Positions 51,204 through 62,270 of a stretch of 64,000 nt of DNA are shown here, piece after piece (the first letter of the stretch is position 1; the number at the start of each line of letters is the position of its first letter). The notes beneath the pieces were generated by a model. That model ran no database searches. It was not told where the DNA came from and saw nothing but the letters and a program-made list of their open reading frames with translations. The stretch comes from an uncultured Tateyamaria sp. GTDB lineage: Bacteria; Pseudomonadota; Alphaproteobacteria; Rhodobacterales; Rhodobacteraceae. The stretch covers positions 558,001 to 622,000 of the forward strand of contig NZ_CANMEU010000001.1 of assembly GCF_947497045.1 (NCBI RefSeq). Direction: 5' to 3'. The position numbers and the translations under genes were made by a program.

Positions 51204-53456
51204 TCACCGCTTGCGGCTGACCTTGCGCTTGGTCTTGTCCGTGCGTCGTTTGGCCTTGGTCGGCTTGCGGCGCGGACTGCGACCCGCCGGGCTGCTACGC
51301 CCCTTCGGCAGCGACTTGCCATCCAGCGCCAGCAGTTCGAGCGCGACACCACCCGTGACCGGCACCGCCTCAGTCAGACGCACAGTGGCGCGCTGCCCAA
51401 GGCTGATCACCATACCTGTATCGGACCCCATGAGCGTGTTCGCCTCACGGTCAAAATGGAAGTATTCCGCCCCGATGGAGCGCATCGGCACAAGGCCATC
51501 CGCCCCACTGCCGTCCAGCTTCACAAAGATACCGAATTTGGCGATCCCCGCGACGCGCCCTTCCATCTCGTCTCCGACACGCTCGCTCAGGTAGGCGGCC
51601 AGATAGCGGTCGGTCGTATCCCGTTCGGCCATCATTGAGCGCCGTTCAGTGTCTGAAATATGCGTGCCGGTCTTTTCCAGCACCTCGACATCCTCGGCCC
51701 GCAACCCGTCCTTGCCCCACCCATAGGCGGTGATCAGGGCGCGATGCACGATCAGGTCGGCATAGCGGCGAATGGGCGATGTGAAATGCGCATAGCTTTT
51801 CAGGGCAAGGCCAAAATGTCCGAAATTCTGTGGCCCGTAATAGGCTTGCGTCATGGATCGCAAAGTCGAGATGTTGATCAATTCGGCATCGTCGGTATCA
51901 CGCGCTTGCGCCAGCAATCGGTTCAGATGCGCAGTTTTCAACACCTGCCCTTTGGCCATGTTCAACCCAGCGGCATGCGCGACCTCGCGCAAACTGTCGA
52001 GCTTGTCTTGCGCCGGCTCCTCATGCACCCGAAACAACAGGGGCTGTGACTTGGCAATCAGGGTCTCTGCGGCCGCCACGTTGGCCAGCACCATAAACTC
52101 TTCGATCAGCTTGTGCGCGTCCAGCCGGTCCTTGAAATTGACCGAACTGACGGTGCCATCTTCATCCAGCACGATCTGGCGTTCCGGCAGGTCCAACTCA
52201 AGTGGTTGGCGTAGTTTGCGCGCCTTAAGAAGGGCCGCGTAGGCGGCATAGAGCGGCTGCAAAACAGGCTCTAACAAGGGCTTTGTGCGCTCGTTCGAGG
52301 TACCATCAATCGCCGCCTGCACCTCTTCGTAATTCAGGGACGCAGGTGAGCGCATCAGTCCACGATGAAAGCTGTGGCCGATCTTTTCCCCCTGGGCATC
52401 AATTTGCATACGCACCGCGATACAAGCGCGCGGCACCCCTTCATGCAGAGAACACAGATCACCTGACAACCGATCCGGCAGCATGGGAACCACACGGTCA
52501 GGGAAATAGGTTGAGTTGCCCCGCTTTTTCGCCTCACGATCCAACGCGGAGCCGGGCGTGACATAGGCCGCCACATCCGCGATCGCGACCCAGATGATGT
52601 GGCCACCCTTGTTTTTGGGGTCGTCGTCGGCATGCGCATAACAGGCGTCATCGTGGTCGCGCGCATCCCACGGATCAATCGTGACCAAGGGCATGTCGCG
52701 CAAATCCTCGCGCCCCTTCAGACCGACGGGGGGCTTAGCGTCGGCCTCGGCGACCACCTCGTCCGGAAAGCTGTCCGGGATCCCGTGCTCATGGATCGCA
52801 ATCAACGACACGGCCTTGGGTGCCGAGGGATCACCCAAACGATCCACAACGCGGGCACGTTGCAATCCAATGCGCGACTTGGGGCCCGCTTGTTCGGCTT
52901 CGACCAACTCGCCGTCCTTGGCCCCACCAGTGGCATCGGCTGCGACCGACCATTCCCTGTCAGTGCCCTTGCTGACGGGCACAATGCGCCCGCCTTCAGC
53001 CGTTTTGCGGAACACGCCCAGCAAGCGCGCAGGGTTCGTCCCGATCCGCCGGATCAGCCGCGCTTCATAATGATAGTCCTGCCCGCTCACCAAAGTCAGG
53101 CGCGCCAGAATGCGATCACCCGCCCCCAGCGCAGGATCCGAAGCGCGCGCTATGATCAGGATTTTCGGTTCGACCCCGGCACCGTGCCATTCCATCGGCC
53201 GCGCAAACAAATCGCCGTCATCATCAGGCGCATTGACCAGCAAGACACTGACCGGCGGCAGACGATCCGGATCGTTGTAGGATTTCTTGCGCTTTTCCAG
53301 ATGCCCTTCATTCGCCAACTCCTTCAGCAGGCGTTTTAGGTCGATGCGCGCCGCCCCCTTGATGCCGAACGCCTTGGCGATATCGCGCTTGGCAGTCAGG
53401 GTGGGGTTGGCGGCAATCCAGTCGAGGATTTCGGGTTTTGTCGGGATACGGGTCAT
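51204..53456 (-). CDS. rnr: Ribonuclease R
   Basis: 3'-5' exoribonuclease that digests structured RNA; 750 residues. The RNB catalytic aspartates are in TIDPWDARDHDDACYA, cold-shock domains precede it, an S1 domain lies at about 635-715 (GRVAGIAKFGIFVKLDG), and the tail is very Lys/Arg-rich. I chose ATG 53456; the open frame to 53606 runs into the preceding gene. The start has a poor ribosome site and may be reached by readthrough from the DUF2064 gene 31 bases upstream. Confidence 0.93.
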   Translation of the reverse strand: MTRIPTKPEILDWIAANPTLTAKRDIAKAFGIKGAARIDLKRLLKELANEGHLEKRKKSYNDPDRLPPVSVLLVNAPDDDGDLFARPMEWHGAGVEPKILIIARASDPALGAGDRILARLTLVSGQDYHYEARLIRRIGTNPARLLGVFRKTAEGGRIVPVSKGTDREWSVAADATGGAKDGELVEAEQAGPKSRIGLQRARVVDRLGDPSAPKAVSLIAIHEHGIPDSFPDEVVAEADAKPPVGLKGREDLRDMPLVTIDPWDARDHDDACYAHADDDPKNKGGHIIWVAIADVAAYVTPGSALDREAKKRGNSTYFPDRVVPMLPDRLSGDLCSLHEGVPRACIAVRMQIDAQGEKIGHSFHRGLMRSPASLNYEEVQAAIDGTSNERTKPLLEPVLQPLYAAYAALLKARKLRQPLELDLPERQIVLDEDGTVSSVNFKDRLDAHKLIEEFMVLANVAAAETLIAKSQPLLFRVHEEPAQDKLDSLREVAHAAGLNMAKGQVLKTAHLNRLLAQARDTDDAELINISTLRSMTQAYYGPQNFGHFGLALKSYAHFTSPIRRYADLIVHRALITAYGWGKDGLRAEDVEVLEKTGTHISDTERRSMMAERDTTDRYLAAYLSERVGDEMEGRVAGIAKFGIFVKLDGSGADGLVPMRSIGAEYFHFDREANTLMGSDTGMVISLGQRATVRLTEAVPVTGGVALELLALDGKSLPKGRSSPAGRSPRRKPTKAKRRTDKTKRKVSRKR

Positions 53457-53487
53457 AAACGCGAGGTAGCACGCGCGCTGTGGGTCG

Positions 53488-54057
53488 TCATGGCAAATCG
53501 TCGACGGTGTCCACATCTTCCAATACGTCGACCAGATCGATCTGGTAGGGTGCAAGGGCCGCACAACTGTCCGCCAGCGCGTATGGTGAAGACCAACGCA
53601 CGCCATCCAGCGCCATTTTTCCCAATTTAAAGCCTTGTTTCACTCCGATCAGCCAGTAGCCCCCGTCGGGTGCAGGCCCAAAAACCGCGTCATGTTCACC
53701 TAGGGTGGCAAAGGCCTTGGCGACGCCCTTACGTGTGATCCCGGGCACGTCAGCGCCGATCACACAAACCGGGCCACGCGTCCGCCGCATCATTCGCACC
53801 ATCCGATCCCCCAATGATCCGCCGCCTTGAGGCCATCTATCAAACCGTGCGGGCCAGACGCGTGTGCGCAGCCCTTCGATATCCGGCGCGACTGCCAGCA
53901 CAACCCGCCAACGCGGGTCTTCTATACGACCCAGCAACCGCGCGACCTGATGGCGAAACCACCATGCGGCGGCTGTCATGCCGATATCGCGGCCCAACCG
54001 GGTTTTGACACGACCCGGGCGCGGCACTTTGAGCATGACAACAAGGGTCGGTTTCAC
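53488..54057 (-). CDS. TIGR04282/DUF2064 family glycosyltransferase-like protein
   Basis: 189 residues with a nucleotide-sugar-transferase-like fold. KVPRPGRVKTRLGRDIG near the N-terminus and VIGADVPGITRKGV, then DAVFGPAPDGGYWLIG, are the family signatures and resemble MobA/CofC nucleotidyltransferases. The biochemical role is unproven. Its start overlaps the GNAT stop (ATGA). Confidence 0.85.
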   Translation of the reverse strand: MKPTLVVMLKVPRPGRVKTRLGRDIGMTAAAWWFRHQVARLLGRIEDPRWRVVLAVAPDIEGLRTRVWPARFDRWPQGGGSLGDRMVRMMRRTRGPVCVIGADVPGITRKGVAKAFATLGEHDAVFGPAPDGGYWLIGVKQGFKLGKMALDGVRWSSPYALADSCAALAPYQIDLVDVLEDVDTVDDLP

Positions 54058-54476
54058 AAATCGCGCTCCATATCCCGGTGCGCGATCCCTGCATCATCAT
54101 AGATCGGACCGTAAGCGGCAAAACCCAACCGCTCATAAAAGGAGAGCGCATGTGTCTGCGCGCCCAACTTGACCTTGCGCACATCCGGCTGCCCCCGCGC
54201 CACATCCATGCAGGCACGAATGATCGCAGCGCCGAGGCCTGTGCCACGCGCCTCTTTCAACACGCAGACCCGACCAATCTTGGCCACGCCGTCACCTATC
54301 AGGATCCGCGCGCACCCCATCGCGACACCGTCCACATACGCGAGAACATGCAAGGCCCCCTCGTCATGCCCGTCCACCTCGTCAGCCTCACTAACACCTT
54401 GTTCTTCGATAAACACGGCGCGGCGCAACGCATGGCAGGTCGCGATATCGTCAGTTTGCCGGATCACCCATGTCAT
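54054..54476 (-). CDS. GNAT family N-acetyltransferase (ElaA/YjcF-like)
   Basis: 140 residues. The acetyl-CoA loop is [17 protein letters not shown] at about 73-89, with the C-terminal [17 protein letters not shown] motif. The start region [21 protein letters not shown] matches the ElaA/YjcF group. The substrate is unknown. It overlaps dapE upstream and the DUF2064 gene downstream. Confidence 0.87.
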   Translation of the reverse strand: MTWVIRQTDDIATCHALRRAVFIEEQGVSEADEVDGHDEGALHVLAYVDGVAMGCARILIGDGVAKIGRVCVLKEARGTGLGAAIIRACMDVARGQPDVRKVKLGAQTHALSFYERLGFAAYGPIYDDAGIAHRDMERDL

Positions 54477-55618
54477 GCGAAATAGTCCCTGAGGATACGC
54501 GCATAGATCGCTTTGAGTTGGTGGATATGATCGACGCGCACATGTTCATCCACCTTGTGCATAGATCGCCCGACCAGGCCAAATTCGACCACAGGACAGT
54601 GATCTTTAACAAAACGGGCGTCGGACGTGCCCCCAGACGTGCTGAGCGCCGGAATCCGCCCGGTTTCCGCCTCAACCGCACGGGCGACCATGTCAGAAAG
54701 CACTCCGGGAGGGGTCAAAAAGCTCTCGCCCGACACTTTGACGTGCAAATCAATCTCGACCCCGAACGCTGTGGCGACCGCATCTGCTTGTGCACGCAAC
54801 CAGGCGGTCAGGCTGTCGCCGCTGTGGATGTCGTTAAAGCGGATATTGACGGTGGCGGTAGCTTGGGCCGGAATCACGTTGGTGGCCGGGTTGCCTGTAT
54901 CGACCGTGACCACCGCCAAGGTCGACGGGTCGAAATGCGCAGTCCCATCATCGAGTTTGTGAGAGGCAAGCTGATCCATCAACCGCACCATAGGGTTCAA
55001 GGGATTGTTGGCCCGATGGGGATATGCAGAATGCCCCTGCACGCCCGTGACGGTGATCCATGCCGTCATCGAACCACGGCGACCAATCTTGATCATATCA
55101 CCCATGTTTTTGGGGCAGGTCGGTTCACCCACAAGGCAGACATCCATCGCCTCATCCTGCTTTGACATATACTCTAACAAGGCTGTTGTACCGTCTGTGG
55201 CGTCACCTTCCTCGTCTCCGGTGATGGCGATGATGATGGCCCCGTCGGGTGGCGCGGATTGCACAAAGTCGACCGCGGCGGCGGCAAAAGCGGCCACACC
55301 CGATTTCATGTCAGTTGTGCCACGACCATACATAATCCCGTCTTTGATATCGGCCCCAAAGGGGGGCATGGACCATGACGCAGCATCACCAATCGGCACC
55401 ACATCGGTGTGGCCATTGAACCCAAAGGTGCGGGCATGCCCCCTGGTCCCCCACCGCGCAAACAGATTGCGGATGCCACCTCGATCCACCCACGCGCACT
55501 CAAACCCCGCGTCACGCAGCAGATCATGCAAGATATCGAGCGCCCCGGCATCCTCAGGGGTGACCGAGGCACAGCGCACAAGATCGGCAGTCAATTGAGC
55601 GGGGTCAATACGAGGCAT
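54473..55618 (-). CDS. dapE: Succinyl-diaminopimelate desuccinylase
   Basis: Hydrolyses N-succinyl-LL-diaminopimelate in lysine and cell-wall synthesis; 381 residues. Di-zinc ligands are in GHTDVVP (His at about 70), [10 protein letters not shown], the catalytic [13 protein letters not shown], and the C-terminal [14 protein letters not shown] chose ATG 55618, with GGAG six bases upstream. It heads the dapE-GNAT-DUF2064-rnr run. The upstream pathway enzyme DapD is encoded 3.2 kb away. Confidence 0.95.
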   Translation of the reverse strand: MPRIDPAQLTADLVRCASVTPEDAGALDILHDLLRDAGFECAWVDRGGIRNLFARWGTRGHARTFGFNGHTDVVPIGDAASWSMPPFGADIKDGIMYGRGTTDMKSGVAAFAAAAVDFVQSAPPDGAIIIAITGDEEGDATDGTTALLEYMSKQDEAMDVCLVGEPTCPKNMGDMIKIGRRGSMTAWITVTGVQGHSAYPHRANNPLNPMVRLMDQLASHKLDDGTAHFDPSTLAVVTVDTGNPATNVIPAQATATVNIRFNDIHSGDSLTAWLRAQADAVATAFGVEIDLHVKVSGESFLTPPGVLSDMVARAVEAETGRIPALSTSGGTSDARFVKDHCPVVEFGLVGRSMHKVDEHVRVDHIHQLKAIYARILRDYFA

Positions 55619-55861
55619 CCGGTCTCCAATCATGGGTTGTGGCCAAAAGGACGCGATTGCAAACCCTTGCCGCCACGAAAGAGTTAACAGCCTGTCAATA
55701 GCTGTGCTAGGGTTGGCGCAATAATATGACCCGAGGCAGGGCATCAGCAGTCCGGTCGCCAACGTGCGGCCACAACAAGTGCAAAAAACGCACGTCGAGA
55801 CACGCAGGCCAACTGCGTGCGCTGCACCCGTTCTGCCGTCAACATTTGGGGTGGGCAGGAT

Positions 55862-57445
55862 ATGGTTGCGGCATCGGAACTTCCGATTCAAACGGTACGC
55901 GAGGGCGTTGACGCCACGCAAATGGCGAGCACGATCTTCGGCACGGGCGTGCAGGTCGTTTCAGCGTCTTATACGGGCGACATCGACAGTGCGGGCATTT
56001 ACACGGACGGGGACACCGTCGCACCGGGCGTCACACCCGGAAACACCGGTGTTATTCTATCCACAGGCGAAGCCGAAGATTTCACCAACTCGTCCGGCGA
56101 CGCGAACCAGTCGACCAATACGTCCACCAACACATCGGGGCAAAACAACAATTCCCAGTTCAACGCGGCTGCTGGAACACGCACATTCGATGCTTCCTAT
56201 CTCGACGTCGACTTCATCCCCGACGGCAACGTTATGACGATGCAATTCGTGTTCAGCTCCGAAGAATACCCGGAATTCCAGAACTCGGTCTATCAGGATT
56301 TCGTGGGCGTGTGGGTCAACGGCCAGCAGGTTGAAATGGATGTGGGCGACGGCGACACGGACCCCGGCAACATCAACACCACCAACAACATCAACATGTT
56401 CGTCGACAACTCAAACGACGACTTCAATACGGAGATGGACGGGTTCACTATCACGATGACCCTGACCATGGTGGTCAATCCAAACGTTGTGAACTCGATC
56501 CGGATTGGGATCGCAGACGTTGCGGACAGCAACTACGATTCGAACCTGCTGATTGCCGGGGATTCCGTCCAAACTTCTCTCGTCGCGATCTCGGACGATG
56601 TGAACGTCTTTCCTGATGGCACCACGTCCTTCAATGTGCTCGACAACGATATCGCGCCGACCAACAGCACGCTCACGATCACCCATATCAACGGGCAGGC
56701 CGTTTCTGTCGGGGATACGATCACCTTGCCCACCGGCCAAGTCGTTACCTTGGGCGCAAACGGATTGCTGACCGTCACAGGCGACGGCAACATCGAAGAC
56801 TTCAACTTCACCTATTCGATAACCGATGGGGTCAACACCGACACAGGGTTCGTTAACGCCACCTCGATCCCATGCTTTGTCGCAGGCACGATGATTGCAA
56901 CGCCCGAGGGCGACAGGATGGTCGAGGACCTACAAGCCGGGGATCTGGTACTCACCAAAGACGATGGTGCCCAACCCCTGCGCTGGATCGGCATGCGCGC
57001 TGTCCCGGCCGAGGGCAATCACGCCCCGATCCTGATCCGCGCTGGCACGTTTGGAGCCCAGAACGACATCATGGTGTCACCGTTACACCGCGTGTTAATC
57101 CGTGACAGTTTGGCCGAGTTGCTGTTTGGCGAACCCGAGGTTTTGGTGGCCGCCAAGGATCTCGTCAACGACCGATCTGTCATTCAGAAGTCCGGGGGTA
57201 ATGTCACTTACGTGCACCTCATGTTCGACAAACATCAGGTCGTCTTTTCCGAAGGGCTGGCCACCGAAAGTTTCCTGCCTGGGCCCCAGACCACCAAAAG
57301 CTTCGAGCAGCAGATCGTGGCCGAGATATGTTCGATTTTCCCTGAGTTAGATCCGCATACGGGAGCAGGATACGGCCCTGCGGCGCGCCGGACCCTCAAG
57401 GCATATGAGGCCACGTTGTGGCGCAAGGCGCGTGCAGCCGCATGA
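55862..57445 (+). CDS. Choice-of-anchor L and Hint domain surface/secreted protein
   Basis: 527 residues, acidic, rich in Asn, Thr and Asp. Residues about 30-235 form a choice-of-anchor L domain with the [11 protein letters not shown] motif; about 240-333 look like an Ig/cadherin-type repeat with DNDI; a Hint domain follows at 336-480 with nucleophile Cys338 ([15 protein letters not shown]), SPLHRVL and FDKHQVV. Such proteins occur in many copies in Rhodobacterales; the role of Hint (self-cleavage or anchoring) is not established. No classical signal peptide is seen, so type I secretion is possible. It is coupled to a second Hint gene. Confidence 0.85.
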   Translation: MVAASELPIQTVREGVDATQMASTIFGTGVQVVSASYTGDIDSAGIYTDGDTVAPGVTPGNTGVILSTGEAEDFTNSSGDANQSTNTSTNTSGQNNNSQFNAAAGTRTFDASYLDVDFIPDGNVMTMQFVFSSEEYPEFQNSVYQDFVGVWVNGQQVEMDVGDGDTDPGNINTTNNINMFVDNSNDDFNTEMDGFTITMTLTMVVNPNVVNSIRIGIADVADSNYDSNLLIAGDSVQTSLVAISDDVNVFPDGTTSFNVLDNDIAPTNSTLTITHINGQAVSVGDTITLPTGQVVTLGANGLLTVTGDGNIEDFNFTYSITDGVNTDTGFVNATSIPCFVAGTMIATPEGDRMVEDLQAGDLVLTKDDGAQPLRWIGMRAVPAEGNHAPILIRAGTFGAQNDIMVSPLHRVLIRDSLAELLFGEPEVLVAAKDLVNDRSVIQKSGGNVTYVHLMFDKHQVVFSEGLATESFLPGPQTTKSFEQQIVAEICSIFPELDPHTGAGYGPAARRTLKAYEATLWRKARAAA

Positions 57446-58521
57446 TCTGGACCGGGCTTTGTGACCATCGGAACGGGCGGTATGCGCCATCGGGTCTGGG
57501 TACCCAAAAGGCCGATGCGCGCGTGCGCGAGGCGATGACCTGCGGCACGTTGATGTTTGAAACGAATATGGCCGGGCATGTGCGCCCCCACGACCTGTTG
57601 GGCGTGGCACATCCCGTGCCGTGGGCGCGCGAGCTGATCTTTCGCGCCATTCCGGGCGGTGGGATCGCGATGGTGCATCGCCACAACGACACCATCAATC
57701 ACGCTGCGATCCGGTGGACGGGCGATGGGCGGGCACACACGCTGCGCGTCACCTACGCCTGGGACACATCAACAGGCTGGGCACGGCTTGCGCTGGAACA
57801 ACCCGAACGCGCCCAAGTGGTGTCGAACACGGTACACGCACCCAACCCGCTATTGACGCAGGATATGCGCGATCTGATGTTGGGTCGCGGCGCGCGCACA
57901 TTGTCGCGCGAGGTATTGTTCGCCGCCATCTCACCTGACATCTTCCCGATTGGTCCGACGCCAAGCCTGCACCCTGCCACACCCATTGCCACCCCAAACG
58001 GCTACCGCCCAGCCGAAACCTTGCGGCGTGGTGATACTGTGATGACAGCGGTGGGTGACATCGTGCCCGTATTGCACACCGTGCGCCAATCCGTTCCGGC
58101 GCGGGGCAGTTTCAGGCCGGTGCGTCTGCAAGCCCCCTATTTCGGACTGGCACGCGATATCGTCGTATCGCCCGAACAACGGCTTGTGTTGCGGGGATCA
58201 GACGTCGAATACATCTTTGGGCAAGAGGCGGTTCTGGTGCCTGCCCGACATATGGTCAACGGACATGCCGCGATATGGGCAGCACCCCAAGCGACCGCCG
58301 ATTTCGTGCAGATCCTGTTGCCCGGCCACGAGGCGCTGGTGGCCGCCGGATGCGCGCTGGAAAGTCTCTATATCGGGCGATTACGTCGCAACGAACATGA
58401 CCTGAATGCCAGTATCCTTGCAGATATGCCAAGCCGATTGCTGCCCGAACATGCCAAGCCCATCCATCAGGTGTTGCGACAGTTTGAAGCGATCACGCTG
58501 GTTGAACAGCGCGCCGCCTAA
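57442..58521 (+). CDS. Second Hint-domain protein, nucleophile Cys replaced by Ser
   Basis: 359 residues, its ATG overlapping the stop of the first Hint gene (ATGA). The N-terminal 165 residues are a beta-rich domain (GTLMFETNMAGHVRPHDLL) of unknown role. The Hint domain covers about 173-320; at the nucleophile position it has Ser175 (TPSLHPATPIATPNG) instead of cysteine, aligned with Cys338 of its neighbour. The conserved VVSPEQRLVLRG and LLPGHEALVA His segments remain. Confidence 0.8.
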   Translation: MIWTGLCDHRNGRYAPSGLGTQKADARVREAMTCGTLMFETNMAGHVRPHDLLGVAHPVPWARELIFRAIPGGGIAMVHRHNDTINHAAIRWTGDGRAHTLRVTYAWDTSTGWARLALEQPERAQVVSNTVHAPNPLLTQDMRDLMLGRGARTLSREVLFAAISPDIFPIGPTPSLHPATPIATPNGYRPAETLRRGDTVMTAVGDIVPVLHTVRQSVPARGSFRPVRLQAPYFGLARDIVVSPEQRLVLRGSDVEYIFGQEAVLVPARHMVNGHAAIWAAPQATADFVQILLPGHEALVAAGCALESLYIGRLRRNEHDLNASILADMPSRLLPEHAKPIHQVLRQFEAITLVEQRAA

Positions 58522-58865
58522 GCCTCGTCGAAAAAGGGCGTGACCTGCGCCACGATCACCGCATTCTCGGCCAGCGCACGCGCCATCAGGTCCCGTTCGT
58601 CATCGCTGATCTCGTGCCCTTCGACTTCACGTTCGGCCAGGGTGCCATAGCCAGTCACATCCAGCGGGGCCGTATCCGCCTGCTTGAGCAGCGCAACCGT
58701 CTCGCGCACAGCTTCGGCCTCGTCCACACCGCTGGCAAAGCACATCAGGGCAGCACCGGTCGCACCATCAGGCAGGCCATCACCATGCTTGCGCCCGATC
58801 TGCACCAGCAAAGTAAAGACCTGTTGGCGCGACGGTTTCTTTGGCTTTTTGGGCGTGTCAGTCAC
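58518..58865 (-). CDS. Conserved hypothetical protein downstream of dapD
   Basis: 115 residues, no signal peptide or membrane segment, with a Lys/Pro-rich start ([16 protein letters not shown]) and an acidic helical remainder. I chose GTG 58865, which overlaps the dapD stop by eight bases and implies co-translation with dapD. The frame extends to 58907 without better starts. No recognised domain; a conserved partner of dapD by position only. Confidence 0.65.
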   Translation of the reverse strand: MTDTPKKPKKPSRQQVFTLLVQIGRKHGDGLPDGATGAALMCFASGVDEAEAVRETVALLKQADTAPLDVTGYGTLAEREVEGHEISDDERDLMARALAENAVIVAQVTPFFDEA

Positions 58866-59685
58866 GCAGCAGCTCGTTGATCGACGTTTTGGAACGTGTC
58901 CGCGCATCCACCTTCTTCACGATGACCGCGCAGTAAAGGTTCACACCGTTTTTCGAGGGCATGGACCCGGCCACAACGACAGATCCCGCAGGAACTTCGC
59001 CATAGGTGAATTCGCCTGTTTCGCGGTCCACGATCTTGGTTGACTGGCCAATAAACACGCCCATGCCCAGGACAGACCCTTCGCGCACAATGCATCCTTC
59101 GACAACTTCGGAACGGGCACCGATAAAGCAGTTGTCTTCGATGATAGTTGGCCCTGCCTGCATCGGTTCAAGCACGCCGCCAATGCCAACACCACCGGAC
59201 AGATGGACATTCTTGCCAATTTGGGCGCAAGACCCGACCGTGGCCCAAGTATCAACCATCGTGCCCTCATCCACGTAAGCGCCGAGGTTCACAAAGGACG
59301 GCATCAACACAACGCCGGGGGCAATAAAGGCAGACTTGCGCACGACACAGTTGGGCACGGCTCGAAAGCCTGCGCCTTTCCACTGATCGTCACCCCAACC
59401 TTTGAACTTGGAATCAACCTTGTCCCACCAGCCACCACCCTGAGGGCCGCCATCCTGACGCTCCATATCCTTGATGCGGAAACCCAGAAGCACAGCCTTC
59501 TTGGCCCACTGGTTCACATGCCAGTCGCCACTGTCCTGCCGTTCGGCCACACGCAGCTTGCCACTGTCCAGCGCATTCAGCGTGTCCTCGATGGCGTCAC
59601 GGGTTTCGCCTGTGGTTGCGGGCGTGATCGTGTCGCGCGCCTCCCAAGCTGCCTCAATCGCGGTTTCAAGCTGTGCGTTCGACAT
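58858..59685 (-). CDS. dapD: 2,3,4,5-tetrahydropyridine-2,6-dicarboxylate N-succinyltransferase
   Basis: Succinylates tetrahydrodipicolinate in the succinylase route to diaminopimelate and lysine; 275 residues. An N-terminal helical domain is followed by left-handed beta-helix hexapeptide repeats (about 105-235, including [20 protein letters not shown] and [10 protein letters not shown]). It supplies the substrate path that leads to DapE (54473-55618). Confidence 0.96.
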   Translation of the reverse strand: MSNAQLETAIEAAWEARDTITPATTGETRDAIEDTLNALDSGKLRVAERQDSGDWHVNQWAKKAVLLGFRIKDMERQDGGPQGGGWWDKVDSKFKGWGDDQWKGAGFRAVPNCVVRKSAFIAPGVVLMPSFVNLGAYVDEGTMVDTWATVGSCAQIGKNVHLSGGVGIGGVLEPMQAGPTIIEDNCFIGARSEVVEGCIVREGSVLGMGVFIGQSTKIVDRETGEFTYGEVPAGSVVVAGSMPSKNGVNLYCAVIVKKVDARTRSKTSINELLRD

Positions 59686-59810
59686 GCGGAGTCCCTCCAG
59701 AAATGGTCGCCGCGCTTAGACAACAATCAACGACCCCATGCAATCACATCTGGGCAAGGCGCACAGGCCACGCTACCCCTTGTCCCAAGCCTTGAAAGGA
59801 CCATGACCAG

Positions 59811-60653
59811 ATGAAAGATGACCGCCACAGCCCATTCCGTGATGCGCACACCGATCGCAAAGCCGCCGAAGGGGTGCCAGACACACCCCAAACCCGCTCG
59901 CCCGCCTATGGGCTTGCGTTCGCAGATGATGAGTTCATGTGCCGGGACGAATTGCGACCTGTGCGGTTGCAGCTCGAATTGCTCAAGCCTGAAATGCTGA
60001 TGAACGAGGCGGGGATTGAATCAACCATCGTGCTGTTTGGCGGCGCGCGCATTCCTGACCCGGATCACAAGGATCAAGCACGGACCAAAACGCTGGCTGA
60101 TCTGTCGCACTATTATGAAGAGGCGCGCATATTTTCCCGTCTGATGACGGAAAAATCCAAGCAAAGCGGGGGCACGCAAAACGTCATCGTCACAGGCGGC
60201 GGGCCGGGTGTGATGGAGGCGGGCAATCGCGGTGCCTATGATGCAGAGGGGGCGTCAATCGGGCTGAATATCGTGCTGCCGTTCGAGCAGGCCCCCAACG
60301 CCTATGTGACGCCGGATTTGTGTTTCAATTTCCACTATTTCGCAATCCGCAAGATGCACTTCCTGATGCGCGCACGGGCCATCTGCGTGTTCCCGGGAGG
60401 GTTCGGGACGCTCGACGAAATGTTCGAAGCCCTGACACTGATCCAGACCGGCCGCATGGAACGGGTGCCGTTCCTGCTGTTTGGCAAGGCGTTCTGGAAT
60501 TCGATCATAAACTGGGATGCGCTGTCGGATGCAGGCACCATTTCGGCTGATGATCTTGACCTGTTCCGCTTTGTCGACACCGCGCAAGAGGCGATCGACG
60601 TCATCGATGCATGGGGCCCGACCGACAAACGCGGTGAGGTGCCCGGGCGCTGA
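59811..60653 (+). CDS. LOG family protein (TIGR00730)
   Basis: 280 residues with the Rossmann-like lysine-decarboxylase/LOG fold. TGGGPGVMEAGNRGA and the phosphate-binding PGGFGTLDE motif are clear. LOG enzymes cleave ribose-5-phosphate from nucleoside monophosphates (PpnN/LOG); the long N-terminal extension of about 70 residues points to the larger PpnN-like group rather than cytokinin-activating LOG. Divergent from dapD across 125 bases. Confidence 0.88.
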   Translation: MKDDRHSPFRDAHTDRKAAEGVPDTPQTRSPAYGLAFADDEFMCRDELRPVRLQLELLKPEMLMNEAGIESTIVLFGGARIPDPDHKDQARTKTLADLSHYYEEARIFSRLMTEKSKQSGGTQNVIVTGGGPGVMEAGNRGAYDAEGASIGLNIVLPFEQAPNAYVTPDLCFNFHYFAIRKMHFLMRARAICVFPGGFGTLDEMFEALTLIQTGRMERVPFLLFGKAFWNSIINWDALSDAGTISADDLDLFRFVDTAQEAIDVIDAWGPTDKRGEVPGR

Positions 60654-60656
60654 TTA

Positions 60657-60866
60657 TCAGGCGGCGATGCTGGGCAATACGCACACTTCGGTGCGGTGGG
60701 GCAGTGTTTCGACCATGTCGCCTGCGTCCGTTTCGCGGATGGAAAAACCGTAGCCCGCAAGGCGGTGCTTCCATTCGCGGCGCGACAAGGCAATCTCGCG
60801 TTCGCGTGTGACAAGATCCACGATTCGAGCGTGGGCAAATTCATCCTTGTTCGTAATAATCGACAT
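60657..60866 (-). CDS. Small hypothetical protein
   Basis: 69 residues, basic and helical at the N-terminus (REREIALSRREWKHRLAGYG), with no cysteine pairs or membrane segment. The ATG at 60866 has GGAG seven bases upstream, better than the in-frame ATG at 60878. It is convergent with the LOG gene, three bases from its stop. Function unknown. Confidence 0.7.
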   Translation of the reverse strand: MSIITNKDEFAHARIVDLVTREREIALSRREWKHRLAGYGFSIRETDAGDMVETLPHRTEVCVLPSIAA

Positions 60867-60986
60867 GGGTATCTCCAATTCCTCATTCCCTGAGGATCAC
60901 CTTGTCGTGCCTCCGTGGCATCAATCGTTCGTGATTTGGAAATTATTGAGGCCAATTGTGGCAAAGCCGGGAACAATGGCAGCCGC

Positions 60987-62162
60987 CTATCCTAATCCGG
61001 CCTCTTGCGCGATCTGGGCACGGGACTTGCGGGCCCGCTCCGTCGCGGACTTCAACTGCCCGCAGGCCGCCATGATATCCTCGCCCCGCGGTTTGCGGAT
61101 CGGGCTCGCATATCCCGCCTTGTAGATGATGTCGGCAAAGGCACGAATGCGATTGTTGGATGAGCGAGTATAAGGCGCACCGGGCCATTCATTGAACGGG
61201 ATCAGGTTGATCTTAGCCGGGATACCATCGATCAGCTTGATCAGGCGGCGTGCGTCCTCGTCCGTATCATTCACCCCATTCAGCATCACATATTCAAACG
61301 TGATCCGTTCCGAATTCGACACTTTGGGATAGGCACGCAAGGCCTCCAGCAGTGCCTCGATATTCCAGCGCTTGTTGATCGGGACCAGCTTGTCGCGCAC
61401 CTCGTCGGTGGTGGCGTGAAAGGATACCGCCAGCTGACAGCCAATCTCGGCAGCGGTGCGTGCAATCTCTGGCACAACGCCACTGGTCGACAGCGTGATA
61501 CGGCGACGCGACAGCTGGATGCCCTCGGCGTCCATCGCGATCTTCATCGCATCGCGCACGTTCTCAAAATTATACAGCGGCTCACCCATGCCCATCAACA
61601 CGATGTTGGACAGCAAACGGGTTTCGTCCTTGGGCGCACCGGGGATGGGCCATTCCTCAAGATCGTCGCGGGCCATCATAACCTGACCGACAATTTCTCC
61701 AGCCGTGAGATTGCGCACCAGCTTTTGAGTGCCCGTATGGCAGAACGAACAGGTCAGCGTGCACCCGACCTGAGACGAGATGCACAGCGTGCCGCGCCCC
61801 TCTTCGGGAATGTAGACAACTTCGACTTCATGCCCACCGGCGATGCGGACCAGCCACTTGCGGGTGCCGTCTTCGCTCACCTGCTTTGACACGACCTCGG
61901 GGATTTCAATCACAAATCGCTCGGCCAGTTCAATGCGATAGAACTTGGACAGGTTTGTCATCACATCAAAATCACGCACGCCCCACTGGTAGATCCACTG
62001 CCAGATCTGGCCGACACGCATCTTGGCCTGCTTTTCGGGCGTGCCATTGGCGATCAGCACATCGCGCATCGCATCACGGGTCAGACCGACAAGGTTCACA
62101 GGCCCCTCCGGCAGCTTGCGGGGGATCGTCAAAACATCCTGGGTGATCGGCGCGTCAGCCAT
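60987..62162 (-). CDS. rlmN: 23S rRNA (adenine2503-C2)/tRNA A37 methyltransferase RlmN
   Basis: Radical-SAM enzyme methylating C2 of A2503 in 23S rRNA and A37 of some tRNAs; 391 residues. The cluster motif is Cys134-Cys138-Cys141 (CTLTCSFC). The [12 protein letters not shown] block and C-terminal [11 protein letters not shown] with the second catalytic cysteine are present. Length and motifs exclude an inactive copy. Confidence 0.96.
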   Translation of the reverse strand: MADAPITQDVLTIPRKLPEGPVNLVGLTRDAMRDVLIANGTPEKQAKMRVGQIWQWIYQWGVRDFDVMTNLSKFYRIELAERFVIEIPEVVSKQVSEDGTRKWLVRIAGGHEVEVVYIPEEGRGTLCISSQVGCTLTCSFCHTGTQKLVRNLTAGEIVGQVMMARDDLEEWPIPGAPKDETRLLSNIVLMGMGEPLYNFENVRDAMKIAMDAEGIQLSRRRITLSTSGVVPEIARTAAEIGCQLAVSFHATTDEVRDKLVPINKRWNIEALLEALRAYPKVSNSERITFEYVMLNGVNDTDEDARRLIKLIDGIPAKINLIPFNEWPGAPYTRSSNNRIRAFADIIYKAGYASPIRKPRGEDIMAACGQLKSATERARKSRAQIAQEAGLG

Positions 62163-62270
62163 GGCAAAGGTCCAGATAGGTAAGGTGATGCGCCCCTATA
62201 TATGAAAGGTGCAGGCAATCACAAAGGGATTCGCCAAATGAAATAAAGCGACGGCATTGCACCATCGCGT

